A stretch of 64,000 bases of DNA from Siphonodentalium dalli (lineage: Eukaryota; Mollusca; Scaphopoda; Gadilida; Siphonodentaliidae). Below, piece by piece: positions 13,061-24,700 of the stretch. Every line of letters begins with the position of its first letter. Positions within the stretch are counted from its first letter, which is position 1. The position numbers were made by a program, and so were the translations under genes. The stretch covers positions 192,477,948-192,541,947 of the forward strand of contig CP136064.1 in assembly GCA_032622095.1 (NCBI GenBank). Reading direction: 5' to 3'. The notes under the pieces are model-generated. The model searched no databases. It worked only from the letters and a program-made list of their open reading frames with translations, and had not been told where the DNA came from.

Positions 13061-13918
13061 AGCTATTATCTGACTTAAAACATGACCCAGTCCATTTGTT
13101 TGATGCATCACCTCTTATCGCTCATTGGCTGCACGGATGGATGACATTTTGACCCATTGTCAACTTAATGGACAGCAGTACCCATTGCGTATGTGACTGT
13201 TGAGTGAACACGGATGTACCGACAATGATGAGCTCCTTTTTCGATAGATTTACGAATATCGTCGGGAGTTTTGCACTTACATTTCGGCATTTGATTTAAT
13301 TATTTATGTGCCAGATTTTGCGAACAATTATACATTGTATGGCAGATTGGTGCGAGTGTCATGCATAATCAGCGATTTGCGATCTTGTAGTTTGAGATCG
13401 CAGGTAAAACTGAAGAGTGGAAGGACTACATTTACATGTAAATTACTATATTAGTTTAGGTTTTATCGTGAGGGGGGGCTACAACTTGCCACCTGGGAAC
13501 GGCATTAGATTTGAGAAATTTTAACAGTTGAAAATTTAATGCCTATTTGTGAAACGACATGACTGGAATTTGAATTTATACACCACCCTCACCCCAACCC
13601 GAGTGACGAGGCTCTATATATAGGTCTATCCCTTCTGTCATGTTCTAGCAATCAATAAGAGCAATATTATACTTGAAAACCGCATTGTCTATAGATAGCT
13701 ACGTGCATACATTATGGTATCATACATGCAAGTCATATAAAAAGAAATCGTCCACAGTAAAATACCTGTTCATTTTAAATTGGATATTGAGGGTCCATTA
13801 TTAAAATAATGGATCGTTGTTTGTAAAATAATATACGATCTCGACAAGAACAATCCATTAGCTTATAAACTGGACTCGATGAACAAAGGAGTGACGTCAT
13901 AGCCATGTTTTAAGTGTA
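13061..13918. other. No recognisable feature
   Basis: No gene or window-recurrent repeat identified. Confidence 0.5.
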
Positions 13919-13920
13919 TG

Positions 13921-14107
13921 CAGTAATGCCCTAAGTAATCGACTCCTTAACCACAGCAGAATTATAGATAACTTTTCAGGATTTAGTCGGAAATATGGCT
14001 TGTTGCCATTCATCGGAAAGCTCTCAGTGAGCAAGCCATAAGAGACTTGCATACATAAGAGAATGCACTGGCACAGGATCTTTAATGCTGCACCAGAAAG
14101 GGTTAAT
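13921..14107. repeat. Chimera of half a C-family and half a D-family MITE
   Basis: The left half is a C-family arm (GCAGTAATGCCCTAAGTAAT ... GGAAAGCTCTCAGTGAG). It passes at AGCCATAAGAGACTTGCATA into the right end of a D-family element (AAGAGAATGCACTGGCACAG, CTTTAATGCTGCACC, AAAGGGTTAA). Confidence 0.7.
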
Positions 14108-14717
14108 ATAAAGCCGTAAAAAGACACCAAATTAATATTTGATCTTTTAGAATACTGCATGGTAAATCGCACTAAAGCAATATCTTCAAAGAACTTGACA
14201 GGTGTACCTAAGACATACATTTATACAGTTACCGGTATACCCCTTAGCCTATATATTATTGAAGTCCTTGACAAATGTCCTATAATCTAATATAACAGTG
14301 TTTAGTCGTAATTGCATTCTGCTTGACTTGTATTACCTAATAAACTAAGGCGGCATGAAATTATCACAGGTTAGTTGTGTTATACACCAATGCCACAACA
14401 CACAGTGATAGATAGAGCAATACACATGTGCAGGGTTGGCTGCGCATAATGGGCAATAATATGAGGGCGACTTAGCCTGGGGCTGTATTATATGCAGAAA
14501 AAACTACACATTATAACAGTCTGGTCATGGGAGACTTACACCTGACATATGCTAGCAGCCAAGTTGTTTATAGTTCCTCTGATAATATAACAGCGGAGAC
14601 ACTCACCCATAGATAACAGGCTGAACATAAGTCACCATGTCATGCCAGGTCTGCAATGTACTGAATAATTTCCCAAAGGTTTTGCCCATATATCTTAACA
14701 TACTTAGTCCTCATTAA
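14108..14717. other. No recognisable feature
   Basis: No gene supported. The TTAA at 14714-14717 is the left flank of the next element. Confidence 0.5.
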
Positions 14718-15042
14718 CCTCTTCGCTGCTAAATGACGTTATAACGTGGTGTGCTGGGCTGTTAACGTTATTGCCATTTTCCAGTGGGAAAATATAACGG
14801 GAACATCACAGAACCATAAAACTGACTCAGTTGAAAGGCTATTATCGTTAACAATCGTGGAACACCATACACTGTTTGAAACTTCGAGATACAGTTATTC
14901 CGATGCACCAATCTCTGAGTTCCAGTTATGTATAATGGCCAACTGCTAGTGTACTGAAGTAGGTCCGTAGTACCTACGGACCATATAGCACACGGTGTGC
15001 ACTTTTACGTCCGTACGTACGAATGCCATAGCAGCGAAGAGG
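14718..15042. mobile_element. TTAA-flanked MITE with CCTCTTCGCTGCTA termini
   Basis: TTAA (14714-14717) precedes CCTCTTCGCTGCTAAATGAC. The inverted CCATAGCAGCGAAGAGG is followed by TTAA (15043-15046). A perfect TTAA duplication with short inverted termini is the mark of piggyBac-like elements. The interior has an open frame of 67 codons with no recognisable domain. Confidence 0.75.
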
Positions 15043-15046
15043 TTAA

Positions 15047-15286
15047 CCCTTTCTATACTAAATACTCATTGATGAGTGTTTGTCATTTAGAAAATGTTCA
15101 GACAATAAGTTCAACAAATTTTGAACTTATTATCTGAACATTTCCATCCAATAAATAGGACTACTTTTGCAATTTTATTATCTCAGGTCTGCTTATTTTT
15201 CCTGAATAGCCCTCCAGATGAATAATAAACTATTCCAGTGCATACTTTTATAACTGGATGGGAGAATCCATTCATTGAAGATTTGG
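15047..15286. repeat. E-family MITE sharing its left TTAA with the previous element
   Basis: TTAA at 15043-15046, then CCCTTTCTATACTAAATACT. The interior palindrome AATAAGTTCAACAAATTTTG / GAACTTATTATCTG is present, the right end is degraded (GAATCCATTCATTGAAG), and TTAA is at 15287-15290. Confidence 0.75.
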
Positions 15287-15519
15287 TTAAAGATAGTGTA
15301 TCTCATTCCCGAACATTCTGTATAGATTTTAGGGTATAAGATAATTGGTTTTAGTCAGAGAGGCCAGTCAACAGGAGCTGCTCTCACTAAGGAATATTTT
15401 TTTTATATCCATTTATATTTCTATCAACTGGGACAGAAATTGTGGCTATTTTTAGAACATTTATATAATATTTTTGATGTAATATCAATCATTTAAACAC
15501 ACTTACAGATGTTTCTCAT

Positions 15520-15950
15520 CAAGCCTGAGTTTAGTGTGCCTGTCATTTGCAGAATGAGGTCCCCAGAGGGTGAATTTAGAAATGCTATCCCTCTGGGGCC
15601 CTCATTCTGCTTAGGCCTCATATTCACTGCAAAGTTTCGTAATTATCAAATTTCTGTAGAAACTTCTTCACATAGATTCTATTTCTTTTTTAGTTTAGTG
15701 TCTCTATATCTCCAAATTGGCAGATGACATATTTTGCATAATCAAGGTTCTTAATGGGTGCGCATCACAATATTCACCATTTGGGAACTTCAATCTAAGT
15801 CTTTGTCTCCCATAGCAGATGAGGCTATGCAGAATGAGGTCACCAGAAGGTGTATTTAGTGATGCTAGCCCACTATGCAAGATAGCGTCACTAAATTCAC
15901 CCTCTGAAGACCTCATTCTGCAAATGACAGGCACACTAAACTCAGGCTTG
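15520..15950. mobile_element. A-family hAT-type MITE, full length with 8-bp TSD
   Basis: CAAGCCTGAGTTTAGTGTGC at the left and the exact inverted complement at the right. TSDs are TTTCTCAT (15512-15519) and TTTCTGAT (15951-15958), 7 of 8 matching. Long subterminal inverted repeats (GAATGAGGTCCCCAGAGGGT) flank an AT-rich core. The 8-bp duplication places it with hAT elements. No coding capacity. Confidence 0.85.
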
Positions 15951-16056
15951 TTTCTGATGTGTGGTTTTTGGTAATAATAAATTAAACATACCTTGAAAAG
16001 GAGTTTCAGAGAGATTTTGTGTTGTTGGATGTGCTGCCAGGAATAGATCTATTTAA

Positions 16057-16292
16057 CCCATTCATGATGATAGCTGCACTGTGCTAGGATCCGGTGCATT
16101 TTCTTATATATGTGAGTCTCCCATAGGGAGCCTCACATAATATAAAAGATTGCACTGGCTTACAAGGTCAAGGTAAACATTGTTAGGCCAATGTATTCTC
16201 TTATATATCCAAGGCTCCCTATATGAGAATATAAGAGAATGCATTGGCACAGGGTTTTCGCAAAAATTCAGGATGTTCCAGTCATGAAAGGG
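16057..16292. mobile_element. D-family two-hairpin MITE with TTAA on both sides
   Basis: TTAA at 16053-16056 and 16293-16296 bracket CCCATTCATGATG ... GTCATGAAAGGG. The first hairpin (GAGTCTCCCATAGGGAGCCTC) and the second are separated by ACAAGGTCAAGGTAAACATTG. piggyBac-type target duplication. Confidence 0.8.
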
Positions 16293-16375
16293 TTAAGACT
16301 GCATTTTTAAGTTTATTGAGTTAGCAATGTCATGTTTATAGCTAGGGTTAAACCCAGGCCTGATAATATGGAACC

Positions 16376-16790
16376 GAATATTTACAGAAGGAGGTCCCCA
16401 GAGGGTGAATTTAATAGTGACTCCACCCTGCACATCGTCACCAAATTAATCCTCTGGGGACCTCATTCTGCATGGCAACTTCTGCTTTGGGAGACCTAGA
16501 CTCAGATTTATAATGTTCCCAGATGGTGATGTGCACCAAGAAACTTAAAAAGATAAATTCTAAAGAAGTTTCTAAAGAAACTAAAACAAAACATGTTAAT
16601 TTGATAATAAAGATACTTTCCAGAGAAGATGCCTAAGCAGAATGAGATCCCCAGAAGGTGAGTTTAGTGATGCTAGCCCGCTGTGAAAATGTTTTAATAG
16701 TGGAAGTTTGCTGTATATTACTATTAACAGGACTCATAAAATGGTGCCGAACATTTGCAGAAAGAGGTCCCCAGATGATGAATTTAGTCT
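16376..16790. repeat. A-family hAT-type MITE, degenerate
   Basis: GGTCCCCAGAGGGTGAATTT near 16386, CCTCTGGGGACCTCATTCTG near 16452, and further A-family blocks near 16637 and 16765. Ends are decayed. Confidence 0.65.
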
Positions 16791-16804
16791 TTATCATCTC
16801 CTAA

Positions 16805-17089
16805 CACTTTTATGACGGGAATAGTACGAGAAGACTTGGACTATGGCGGGAGCTGCAGTGGTGCAGCATTAAAGATCATGTGGCAGTGCATTCTTTTATA
16901 TATGCGAGTCTCCCATAGGTAGCCTCACATATATAAGAGAATGCACTGGCTTACAAGGTCAAGGTAAATATTGTTAGGCCAATGTATTCTTTTATATATG
17001 CGAGGCTCCCATGGGAGACTCGCATATATTAGAGAATACATTGGCACAGGGTTTTCGCAAAATTTCAGGAAGCTCCAGTCATGGAAGGG
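16805..17089. mobile_element. D-family two-hairpin MITE
   Basis: Left end ACTTTTATGACGGG with a 40-bp extra segment, two hairpins, spacer ACAAGGTCAAGGTAAATATTG, right end CAGTCATGGAAGGG followed by TTAA (17090-17093). Confidence 0.75.
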
Positions 17090-17873
17090 TTAATAATTGC
17101 TCAGATTCTATATACAATGAAGATGATGATACGTGAAATTCAAGATTTTTTTCGCCAAATAGAAATTCTTTGTTGAAAATCTCTTGCCTTTTTTGGCAGG
17201 ATTTATGCAAAACGTGCATCTCCCCCTTGAAAACTATTAAAGGAAAATCAAACAAAGTGTATGGTGAAAAAAAAACATTGAGTTAAAGAGAGATTATTTT
17301 TGTCATATATGCCAATTATTGTCAGCCACACTTTTGAAAATGTCAGATAGGTTCCTTAAGATCCTGACATTTGTCAGGTGATCCAAAAGAAAATTTAATC
17401 CAGAATTGGTGTCGTTATATTTATATGAATGATAAGAAATTTGGATGAAACTGTTTGATGGCAGGGTTAAATGATAGTTGATGTAGAGTGTTATGTTAAA
17501 CTACATAATTAAACCAAGTTTAATGCACAAACCACAATTAGTGCCAGCTTCACCTAGTGACTCCTATAATTACACCAAATTAAAAAGTCACCATTTCAAT
17601 TTAATTACTTAGTGTATGGCCATTTTATTGATGTGTATTTCCGACATAGACATTGAAAACATAGGTATACAGTTAACGAGTAGACATAGGTCTCATGTTT
17701 TGTAGGTGTGTCACTGTAACATATTGTGTTATATGGACCAGAACAAGTAGTACATGTATGAATGACGTTTCCTGAGTAAACCATCCAACCTAATGTTATC
17801 CATCTTTTTAATGTTGGGAGGTATATGTTTGTGACATCAGTATGCATCGTGAACCTTTTCGAAAACTCTTTTT

Positions 17874-17990
17874 TACTAAATGAATTCTCCCACCCAGTTG
17901 TAAAAGAACATATTGGAATTGTCTATTATTCATTTGGAGGGGTGACCAGGAAAGATAAAAATGTGTGACATAAGCATCCATGGAGACCCT
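17874..17990. repeat. E-family MITE fragment
   Basis: CTAAATGAATTCTCCCACCC followed by CTATTATTCATTTGGAGGGG. One end only. Confidence 0.5.
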
Positions 17991-18032
17991 CTCCGCCAGA
18001 TAGTGAGTGGAGGTTACAGATCATGCATGTCA

Positions 18033-18147
18033 TCGTCACTGAGAGCTTTCCGATGAATGGCAACAAGCCATATTTCCACTAAATCCTGAAAAAATTACCC
18101 ATAATTCTGCTGTGGTTGAGGAGTCGATTATTTAGGGCATTACTTTA
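18033..18147. repeat. C-family TA-MITE, right half
   Basis: GAGAGCTTTCCGATGAATGG through GATTATTTAGGGCATTACTT. The left arm is missing. Confidence 0.65.
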
Positions 18148-19333
18148 TAGTAAAATAGCTATTAAATTGTGCTAAATAAAAAAAAACATTGACAAATAAA
18201 TGAAGTAATACAAGTTTGGACAAAATTACAGGGTTGCAAGAACTTTTGAAATTGAAAAAGGGCAAAAAGTCAGATGGACCTCATAAATTCAGGTGGACAG
18301 ATTCCCATTTTACTAAATATCTGTACCAAATTTGTATTTAATTTACTGAAAAATGAGATGGGTTGCTGATAAAGGACACAAACTATTTAATTCTATTAAC
18401 TTATTATTCAGATATTTGTATTTTTTTTGTATTTTAAAAATATTTTGCCCATGCATAGCTAATTTCGGTTAAATTTTATACAATAAAAAATGAAGCGCAG
18501 ATTAAGTTTTAGAAGCATTTTCAATTTTACGAGGAACAATTTCAAATTTGGAGACCAAAATCAGCTAACCAACTTATGATAAAAAGGGCCTCATGTATGC
18601 AATATATAATATAGCCAGCTGCTTCGGTGAAGAATTCCTTATTATTTATCACATATGATAAGCTGTACACCATATGCTTACTGGCCATGCACCCCATTAT
18701 TTATGTAATTTGTCATCAGCATATGTTACAGATGTGATATCATATTGAACATAGTGATTTCCAGTACATCATATATACATACAGCAAACAAGTGTGTTCA
18801 TTTTATACCCATCTCAACTCTAGTCTGGTATATTTATGTAACACAGATACATCATTTTATTAACATTTATGTCAGTTTCTGACACCACCATACATCCATC
18901 ACTGATCTTAAATAACAACACCCAAGATTATTCAAATAAAAAGTCTGAATGCTAACACGTTGAGTGCCAACTACGAGTTATCTCATACTTTCTGAATGTA
19001 ATTGAATGGGATCCATCACCCAAAGTATTAAAGAGATACTTTTTTTTATATAATTTAAAATAGCTAAGTTAGTTTCACGGTATATCACTCAATTGGAGAC
19101 CAATGCAAAATAAATACAGTCAAAAACAATATCTCATTTAATACACATGCCTTCAGTTCAAAATTGCATAACCATGAAGTTTAAAAAATTAAAAATGTTT
19201 TCCACAATTAATTGTGAAATTGGTGATTTTTATAACCAAATTTGATCTCCGAGTGAGTCAAATAAATATGTTCCACAATGGAAGCCAACAAAAAAACTTT
19301 GGCTTTATATTTTGAAATGACTGAAATCACTAC
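18148..19333. other. No gene; one MITE trace
   Basis: Only an AACACGTTGAGTGCC-type repeat trace near 18955-19030 is recognisable. Confidence 0.5.
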
Positions 19334-19341
19334 AACTGAAT

Positions 19342-19672
19342 CAGGGACCAGCCTAGAGGGCGACTTGGGAAACACATTCTCCCTAAAATGTGCCACTTCT
19401 CTATATTTTGTCCCAGGGAGAAGTGAATTCTCTCACATATACCAGTGTGCATATGTCCCAACAGCAAATTTAAAGTATATTTACTGATTATAATGGTGTT
19501 CTTGCTCACTATAATGGTTTTATAAATGGGATCATATGTTGAAAAATACCTATTGGATCATAAAGGGTGATTTTGGGAGTTTACATTGAACTTCAGCCAG
19601 TGTTACTTCTCCCTGATGACAGTCCACTTCTCCCTAATAACCAACACTATGAAACCTCTAGGCAGGTCCCTG
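19342..19672. mobile_element. hAT-type non-autonomous element with perfect 8-bp TSD
   Basis: CAGGGACCAGCCTAGAGG at the left and the inverted CCTCTAGGCAGGTCCCTG at the right, directly flanked by AACTGAAT at 19334-19341 and 19673-19680. A second inner pair (CTTCTCCCTG / CAGGGAGAAG) is visible. Open frames overlapping it lie within the repeat and show no known domain. Confidence 0.9.
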
Positions 19673-19680
19673 AACTGAAT

Positions 19681-21210
19681 GTATCACACAAACATGGTTA
19701 TTTGGTTTATCTATCAATAGCAATGTCAATAAATACTGCAGAAATATGCCGTGCCATTTTAAAATACATAGATAATCATCAAAATTCAAGTAAGCCTTAA
19801 GGTGAATGACTGATCGGAGCTATGAAATCACTTAAAGAAAGTATCTTCTTGATAAAAATTTAGAATTAATGGAAATATTGCCCTTCATAATATGTGAATG
19901 TGTAAAACATAGCATGCATTTGTAACCCTCATTATTCAATTTCACGTAAACAGAAGAGCAATTCTGAGATGAACTTAAATATTCACGAATTCTGCATCAG
20001 CAGCGGAGATCCGCGGTGCACTGCCGCATAACAGGCATCTCATTGAATAAATGTGTCACTGAGGAAATTAGGACATCTTCTCTAATAGAAATATCCAATA
20101 TCAGAATCGCGTCACCTCTTCCATCCAAATCCTCAAAACCACTTTCATAAGAACATCACAATCATATACCAGTGAATGTCATATATATTACTGATAAATG
20201 ACATTCACAAATTTTCTCAACAATACGTTGAACAATATGGGCATATTTCATGTCAATCAATGAAAATCTTCAATTCTAAATTTTAAATTATTTGAGCATA
20301 TTTTAAAATTATTTGACAAATATTTCATCCTGGAACAACAATCTTACTTCCATCCAATGTACGTGTGATAGATATCTCTATCTAGATGGATTTGTGGTAA
20401 AGTTTGTTAAGAACAAAATATACATATACGGTATAATTATCAAACGCGAAGAAATTGAGTACTAAGTTACCTTATTTCCAAGTGACAGCTCCAAATAATT
20501 TATCCACATAAGTCCTTTAGCTGTGCAGATCACAAGCAGCTGCTTACTACACCTCTCAAGTGTTTAATTGCCCCTGGTTGACTGATCGCTGAATAGTAAA
20601 GTTGTAAGACATTAACAGTGTGCAGTTTACTACAATACGATCTACTAATACACTCAATGTTACTACAGTATCTTCACCCAACCACAGAATCCCGAACAGT
20701 ATAGCCTATTTCTTATTTCCATTCATCATATTGTTCAGTATGTCATTCTTTCCAGCATGCATTATTTCGCGCCTTTAAAAGATTGGCCTGCAGGACAATA
20801 GTGTGTATATAGATGTAAGTTTTGTGTTGTGCATTGAATCTTGGAGATTGATTTACAATAATCAATTTTTTTACATGACATGCAACAAAAGAGGTCACGG
20901 GGACATGTTTTGATCTGGATTCAACGGTAATTGATTTGCTTGCCAGATTTTAATCTTCTGAAAAGGTTTAATGTGGCATGTGTGATATGGGAAGGTTTTA
21001 ATTAAATCTGGAAACAATTTAAATAACAAACATGCAATTTACATCTTTTTGCCATATCAGAGATTCATATTATGTGCAAACAATACTTCATTGGATTTTT
21101 TTTTAACACAGTATCGGGTTTGAGTTTTAAAGTGGCATATACTTAAAACAAAAATCCAGAAATAAATTACACCCTCAATCTAATAGATTTATAGAGTCAC
21201 TTGAGCAGTT
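19681..21210. other. No recognisable feature
   Basis: No gene supported. Near 20755 a short stretch (CCTTTAAAAGATTGGCCTGC) resembles 4300-4320. Confidence 0.5.
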
Positions 21211-21211
21211 A

Positions 21212-21346
21212 CAGTAATGCCCTAAATAATCCGACTCCTGAGGCCTTTCCGATGAATTGCAACAAGCCATATTTCCGACTAAATCCTGAAAAATTACCCA
21301 TAATTCTGCTGTGGTTAAGGAGTCGATTATTTATAGCGCATTACAA
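21212..21346. repeat. C-family TA-MITE with deleted left arm centre
   Basis: CAGTAATGCCCTAAATAATC, an internal deletion, then a complete right arm ending GCGCATTAC. Confidence 0.7.
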
Positions 21347-21351
21347 TAGCC

Positions 21352-21490
21352 CTTTCTATACAAAATGGATTCTCCCATCAGTTATAACAGTAAACAGTGG
21401 AAGGTTTATTATTGATCTGGAGGGATGTTCAGGATATATGAGTAGACCACAGACAAACGAAAAGACAATACATCAATGATTATTCAGTAA
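21352..21490. repeat. E-family MITE fragment
   Basis: CCCTTTCTATACAAAATGGA through GATCTGGAGGGATGTTCAGG. Truncated. Confidence 0.55.
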
Positions 21491-21654
21491 AGGAAGTGCT
21501 TGTTTATTTAGATAACTAGTTCACTTTTCAGCACATCTTTCAACTGACACTTCTTGGTTTTAAGAAAATAAATGTTTCCTAAAGAAGGAATCTATTTGAT
21601 CTAATAAACCAATGAATAAAATTATAATATTAGTTTTCAGTTTCAGTTTTCTTC

Positions 21655-21852
21655 ACTAAATAAATTATACTCATTGATGAGTAGCTATCCCTTAGGAAAT
21701 GTTTAGATAATAAGTTCAAGAAAACGACCCTAGTTCATTTGTTGAACTTATTATCTGAACATTTCCCTCCAATAAAAAGGAATCCATCAGCATGTTTATT
21801 GTCATCCACTTATCTGTCCTGAACACCCCTTCAAATGAATAATACACCATCC
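21655..21852. repeat. E-family MITE fragment
   Basis: CTCATTGATGAGTAGCTATC, AATAAGTTCAAG ... TTGTTGAACTTATTATCTGA and CCCTTCAAATGAATAATACA. It runs into a poly-G tract. Confidence 0.6.
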
Positions 21853-22245
21853 GGGGGGGGGGGATGTCTGCAAATTTTTTCTGAACACCAGGCTGGGTGA
21901 GTGGATGGTTCAGCTTACACATTTTTTTACTGGAGTAATTTTTCTTCAAAATAATGGGACAAAAGGTTTTAAGAATGCTTCTATTATGTAATAGGTAAGC
22001 ATTTAACTCTTGGTAGGGGGTCTGAGTTCACCATCAGTTAATAAGGGATGACACCAATGGGTAATAAAAAGGTCAGCTTGCTAAATGTTTTCATCAAGGA
22101 TCTATCAATGCACATTGATATGGAAAGGATCAGATTTAAATAGTTAAATGTAAACTGTTCAAATAATAATAGACTATTCAAAAAACCATAATAAATTAAA
22201 ACGAAGGTGTTAAAACAAACTTTGGCTGATTTCAATAATATGGAT

Positions 22246-22680
22246 CTAGGATCACCTCTGGATGGGAGCTGTCAAATTTCGATGAAAAACATTGCCACTG
22301 GCAGCCATCTTGGATTTTACTCTTTGCATCACTAAATCCTTTAACATACCCTACAGAGCTTATCCCTCATCCGATCATCACCAAACTCCATATGGATCCT
22401 CAGTGTGACCTATCGATGGGTGCCTCCCATTTTGTCACGATTTCTGTAAAAAACATGGCTGCCAGTGGCCATCTTGAATTTTACACTTTGTAGAACTAAA
22501 TACTTTAGCACACCTTACAGGTCACATTTCTCATCCAATTGTCACCAAACTTCATGTGAATCTTCAAGGTGACCTCTAGATGGGAGCCTCCCTTTTTCCC
22601 CCAAAATTCGTTTAAAACAAACATGGCCGCCAGCAGCCATATTGGATTTCAAATGTCAGCCCGTCTGCACACCGTACAGC
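22246..22680. repeat. Degenerate tandem repeat, about 160-bp units
   Basis: The motif series GATGGGAG..., CATGGC(T/C)GCCAG, GCCAT.TTGGATTT, CACCAAACT...CAT recurs about three times. The same series occurs in inverse orientation at 33905-34250. Confidence 0.7.
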
Positions 22681-22864
22681 CCACATTTATAGGAGAATTG
22701 TTTTGAATCTTTAGTCTTGTTGGTAAATAAAATGTTGGAATGCTTCTGTAATCATGATACAGAACATAGAAAGTTCAACAACCTTATTAGCTAAACATGC
22801 CTCAAATAACCACCAATTAGTAAATATTTAATTATAAAAGGGTTAAACATAAGAAAAAACTTAT

Positions 22865-23100
22865 ATTCAGGAATTGAATCTTCTGGTGTGGTGAGTCCTT
22901 AATTATCACTAGTCCACAATGAAGTGAACATCTGAATGAAATATTGCTGGTTAAATACATGTCAGATTGGGGGTCTGAATCTTCTGGTGTGGTGAGTCCT
23001 TAATAATCACTAGTCTACAATGAAGTGAAGTGAGCATCGGAATGAAATATAGCAAATTAGACACATGTGAGAGTGACCCCCCCCCCCACAAAAAAAGGTC
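22865..23100. repeat. Tandem repeat with CTTCTGGTGTGGTGAGTCCT units
   Basis: GAATCTTCTGGTGTGGTGAG at about 22875 recurs at about 22978, each followed by CACTAGTC.ACAATGAAGTG. A third and a fourth unit lie at 24550-24700. A poly-C tract ends the array. Confidence 0.75.
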
Positions 23101-23229
23101 AAAATCAGGCTTAATCAGCAGAACACCTGAGAAAACTGTGGATACCTGATTTAATTACACTTGTTTCTTTATAAGGATCCTATTTAAATTTTATTTAATG
23201 TCATATTTTTTATAAATCTATCTATATAT

Positions 23230-23515
23230 TAAAATACTAGCTGATGTGTCCAAATTCGTCTGGGCAGACCGAAAAATGCCTATATGAGCATATATGAGTG
23301 AGGTCAAGGTCAGTCAAGGTCGCCCATGAAACTGGACCCGCCCATATTGTTCCCGGTATCAAAGTAGGCCTACATACCAAATTTGAGTCGGATCAATCAT
23401 GGTCCAGAAACATGCCTATGTGAGCGTATATGAGCGAGGTCAAGGTTAAGATCAAGGTCAGGACCCGCCCATATTGTTCCCACATAGACACATACTGACA
23501 GAAGTTCCAAAATAT
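23230..23515. repeat. Retroelement-like repeat with CATACTGACAGAAGTTCC tail
   Basis: AAATACTAGCTGATGTGTCC at the start, two degenerate units with CCGCCCATATTGTTCCC and AAATTTGAGTCGGATC, then ACACATACTGACAGAAGTTC and ATATATAATAGAT at the end. A longer version lies at 38440-38925. Confidence 0.6.
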
Positions 23516-23898
23516 ATAATAGATATGCCACCTAATACCAATTTCGACCAGCAAAACTAACAGAAGTGATAAGCCTTATGATTGCTGAATGAATTATACC
23601 ACTCAGTTCCAAACTATACATTTCGAATGGTCTATTCTTCATTATGGGCATGTTCTGATGATATAAGCAGATTACAGACAGAGAAACACCATATCTATAT
23701 GGAATCTCGATTATCAAATGTGTCAATAGTGATTGAAAAGAGTCAGTCCAGTCAAAGTGCCATGGTCACAAGTGTGTATCATATTGTTGTAAAGAGGTCA
23801 CTTCCAGTGGACATTCATGTTTTCCTAGTTACCTAATCCAATCAGAGGGGTGGTGGTTGCCTGTGTCAAACAAACTAATCTAATCAACATAATCCCTG

Positions 23899-24275
23899 CA
23901 GGGGCACCGGAAGCATCCAAGGGCAGGGGGGGGGCAGAGCCTACAAAAAGGGCACTTTTCCGCAAAGAAGGGCATTTTCTCCGCAAACTCGGGAAAATAA
24001 CCATAAATTCATTGTGGCAAAAATCCCTATTTTAATGGTATTTGTCGGTTTTTATGGCCGTTTTGTGATAAAATTGACAAAAAATTAATATTCCTTGTGA
24101 AATTGGTGGTATTTGGACCAAAAAAGTCACATTTTGCTATAAAAACACGAGATTAAACACACAAAAAGCATTTTCTGTCTCCAGAAAAAGGGCAAGTCCT
24201 GCCCCCGCTCGCCCCCCTTGGTCAAGGGCAGGGGGTCAGCTGCCCCCTCTGCCCCCCCCTCTTCCGGTGCCCCTG
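23899..24275. mobile_element. hAT-type non-autonomous element with perfect 8-bp TSD
   Basis: CAGGGGCACCGGAAG at the left and CTTCCGGTGCCCCTG at the right are exact inverted copies. AATCCCTG at 23891-23898 and 24276-24283 is the duplication. Extended inverted G/C-rich blocks (AAGGGCAGGGGG / CCCCC...) lie inside. No coding capacity. Confidence 0.92.
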
Positions 24276-24539
24276 AATCCCTGTGTTGCGATCTGCCTGC
24301 CATCTTGTCTGGTTGTAAGATATCCATGAGATGTTTTATTGGGCAATTTGTGAAACATGTTCAACAGGTAAGTACACTTGGATACAGCTAAAAGTTGTTT
24401 ATTATTTATATTATTTTTTAAAAGAAATTTTCAAAATTTGAGATTCCATATTCCTTAATCTTTTATAGGGATGTCATGATAAGTTCAACACGTCAAAAAC
24501 TGTTCAGTATCAAAGGGTTAAAATTAGAAGTTAAAACTT

Positions 24540-24700
24540 ACATTCAGGAATTGAATCTTCTGGTGTGGCGAGTCCTTAATTGTCACAATTATACAATGAA
24601 ATTCTTCTGGTGTGGTGAGTCCTTAAGTATCACTAGTCTACAATGAACTGAACATCAGAATCAAATATTGTAGGTTAGATGCATGTGAGAGTGACCCCCC
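24540..24700. repeat. Further units of the CTTCTGGTGTGG repeat
   Basis: GGAATTGAATCTTCTGGTGT near 24549 and ATTCTTCTGGTGTGGTGAGT near 24601 match the array at 22865. Confidence 0.7.

Noticed and set aside
22865-24700. CRISPR-like array from repeated CTTCTGGTGTGG units
   Set aside because: Only four imperfect units with irregular spacing in eukaryotic DNA; ordinary tandem repeat.
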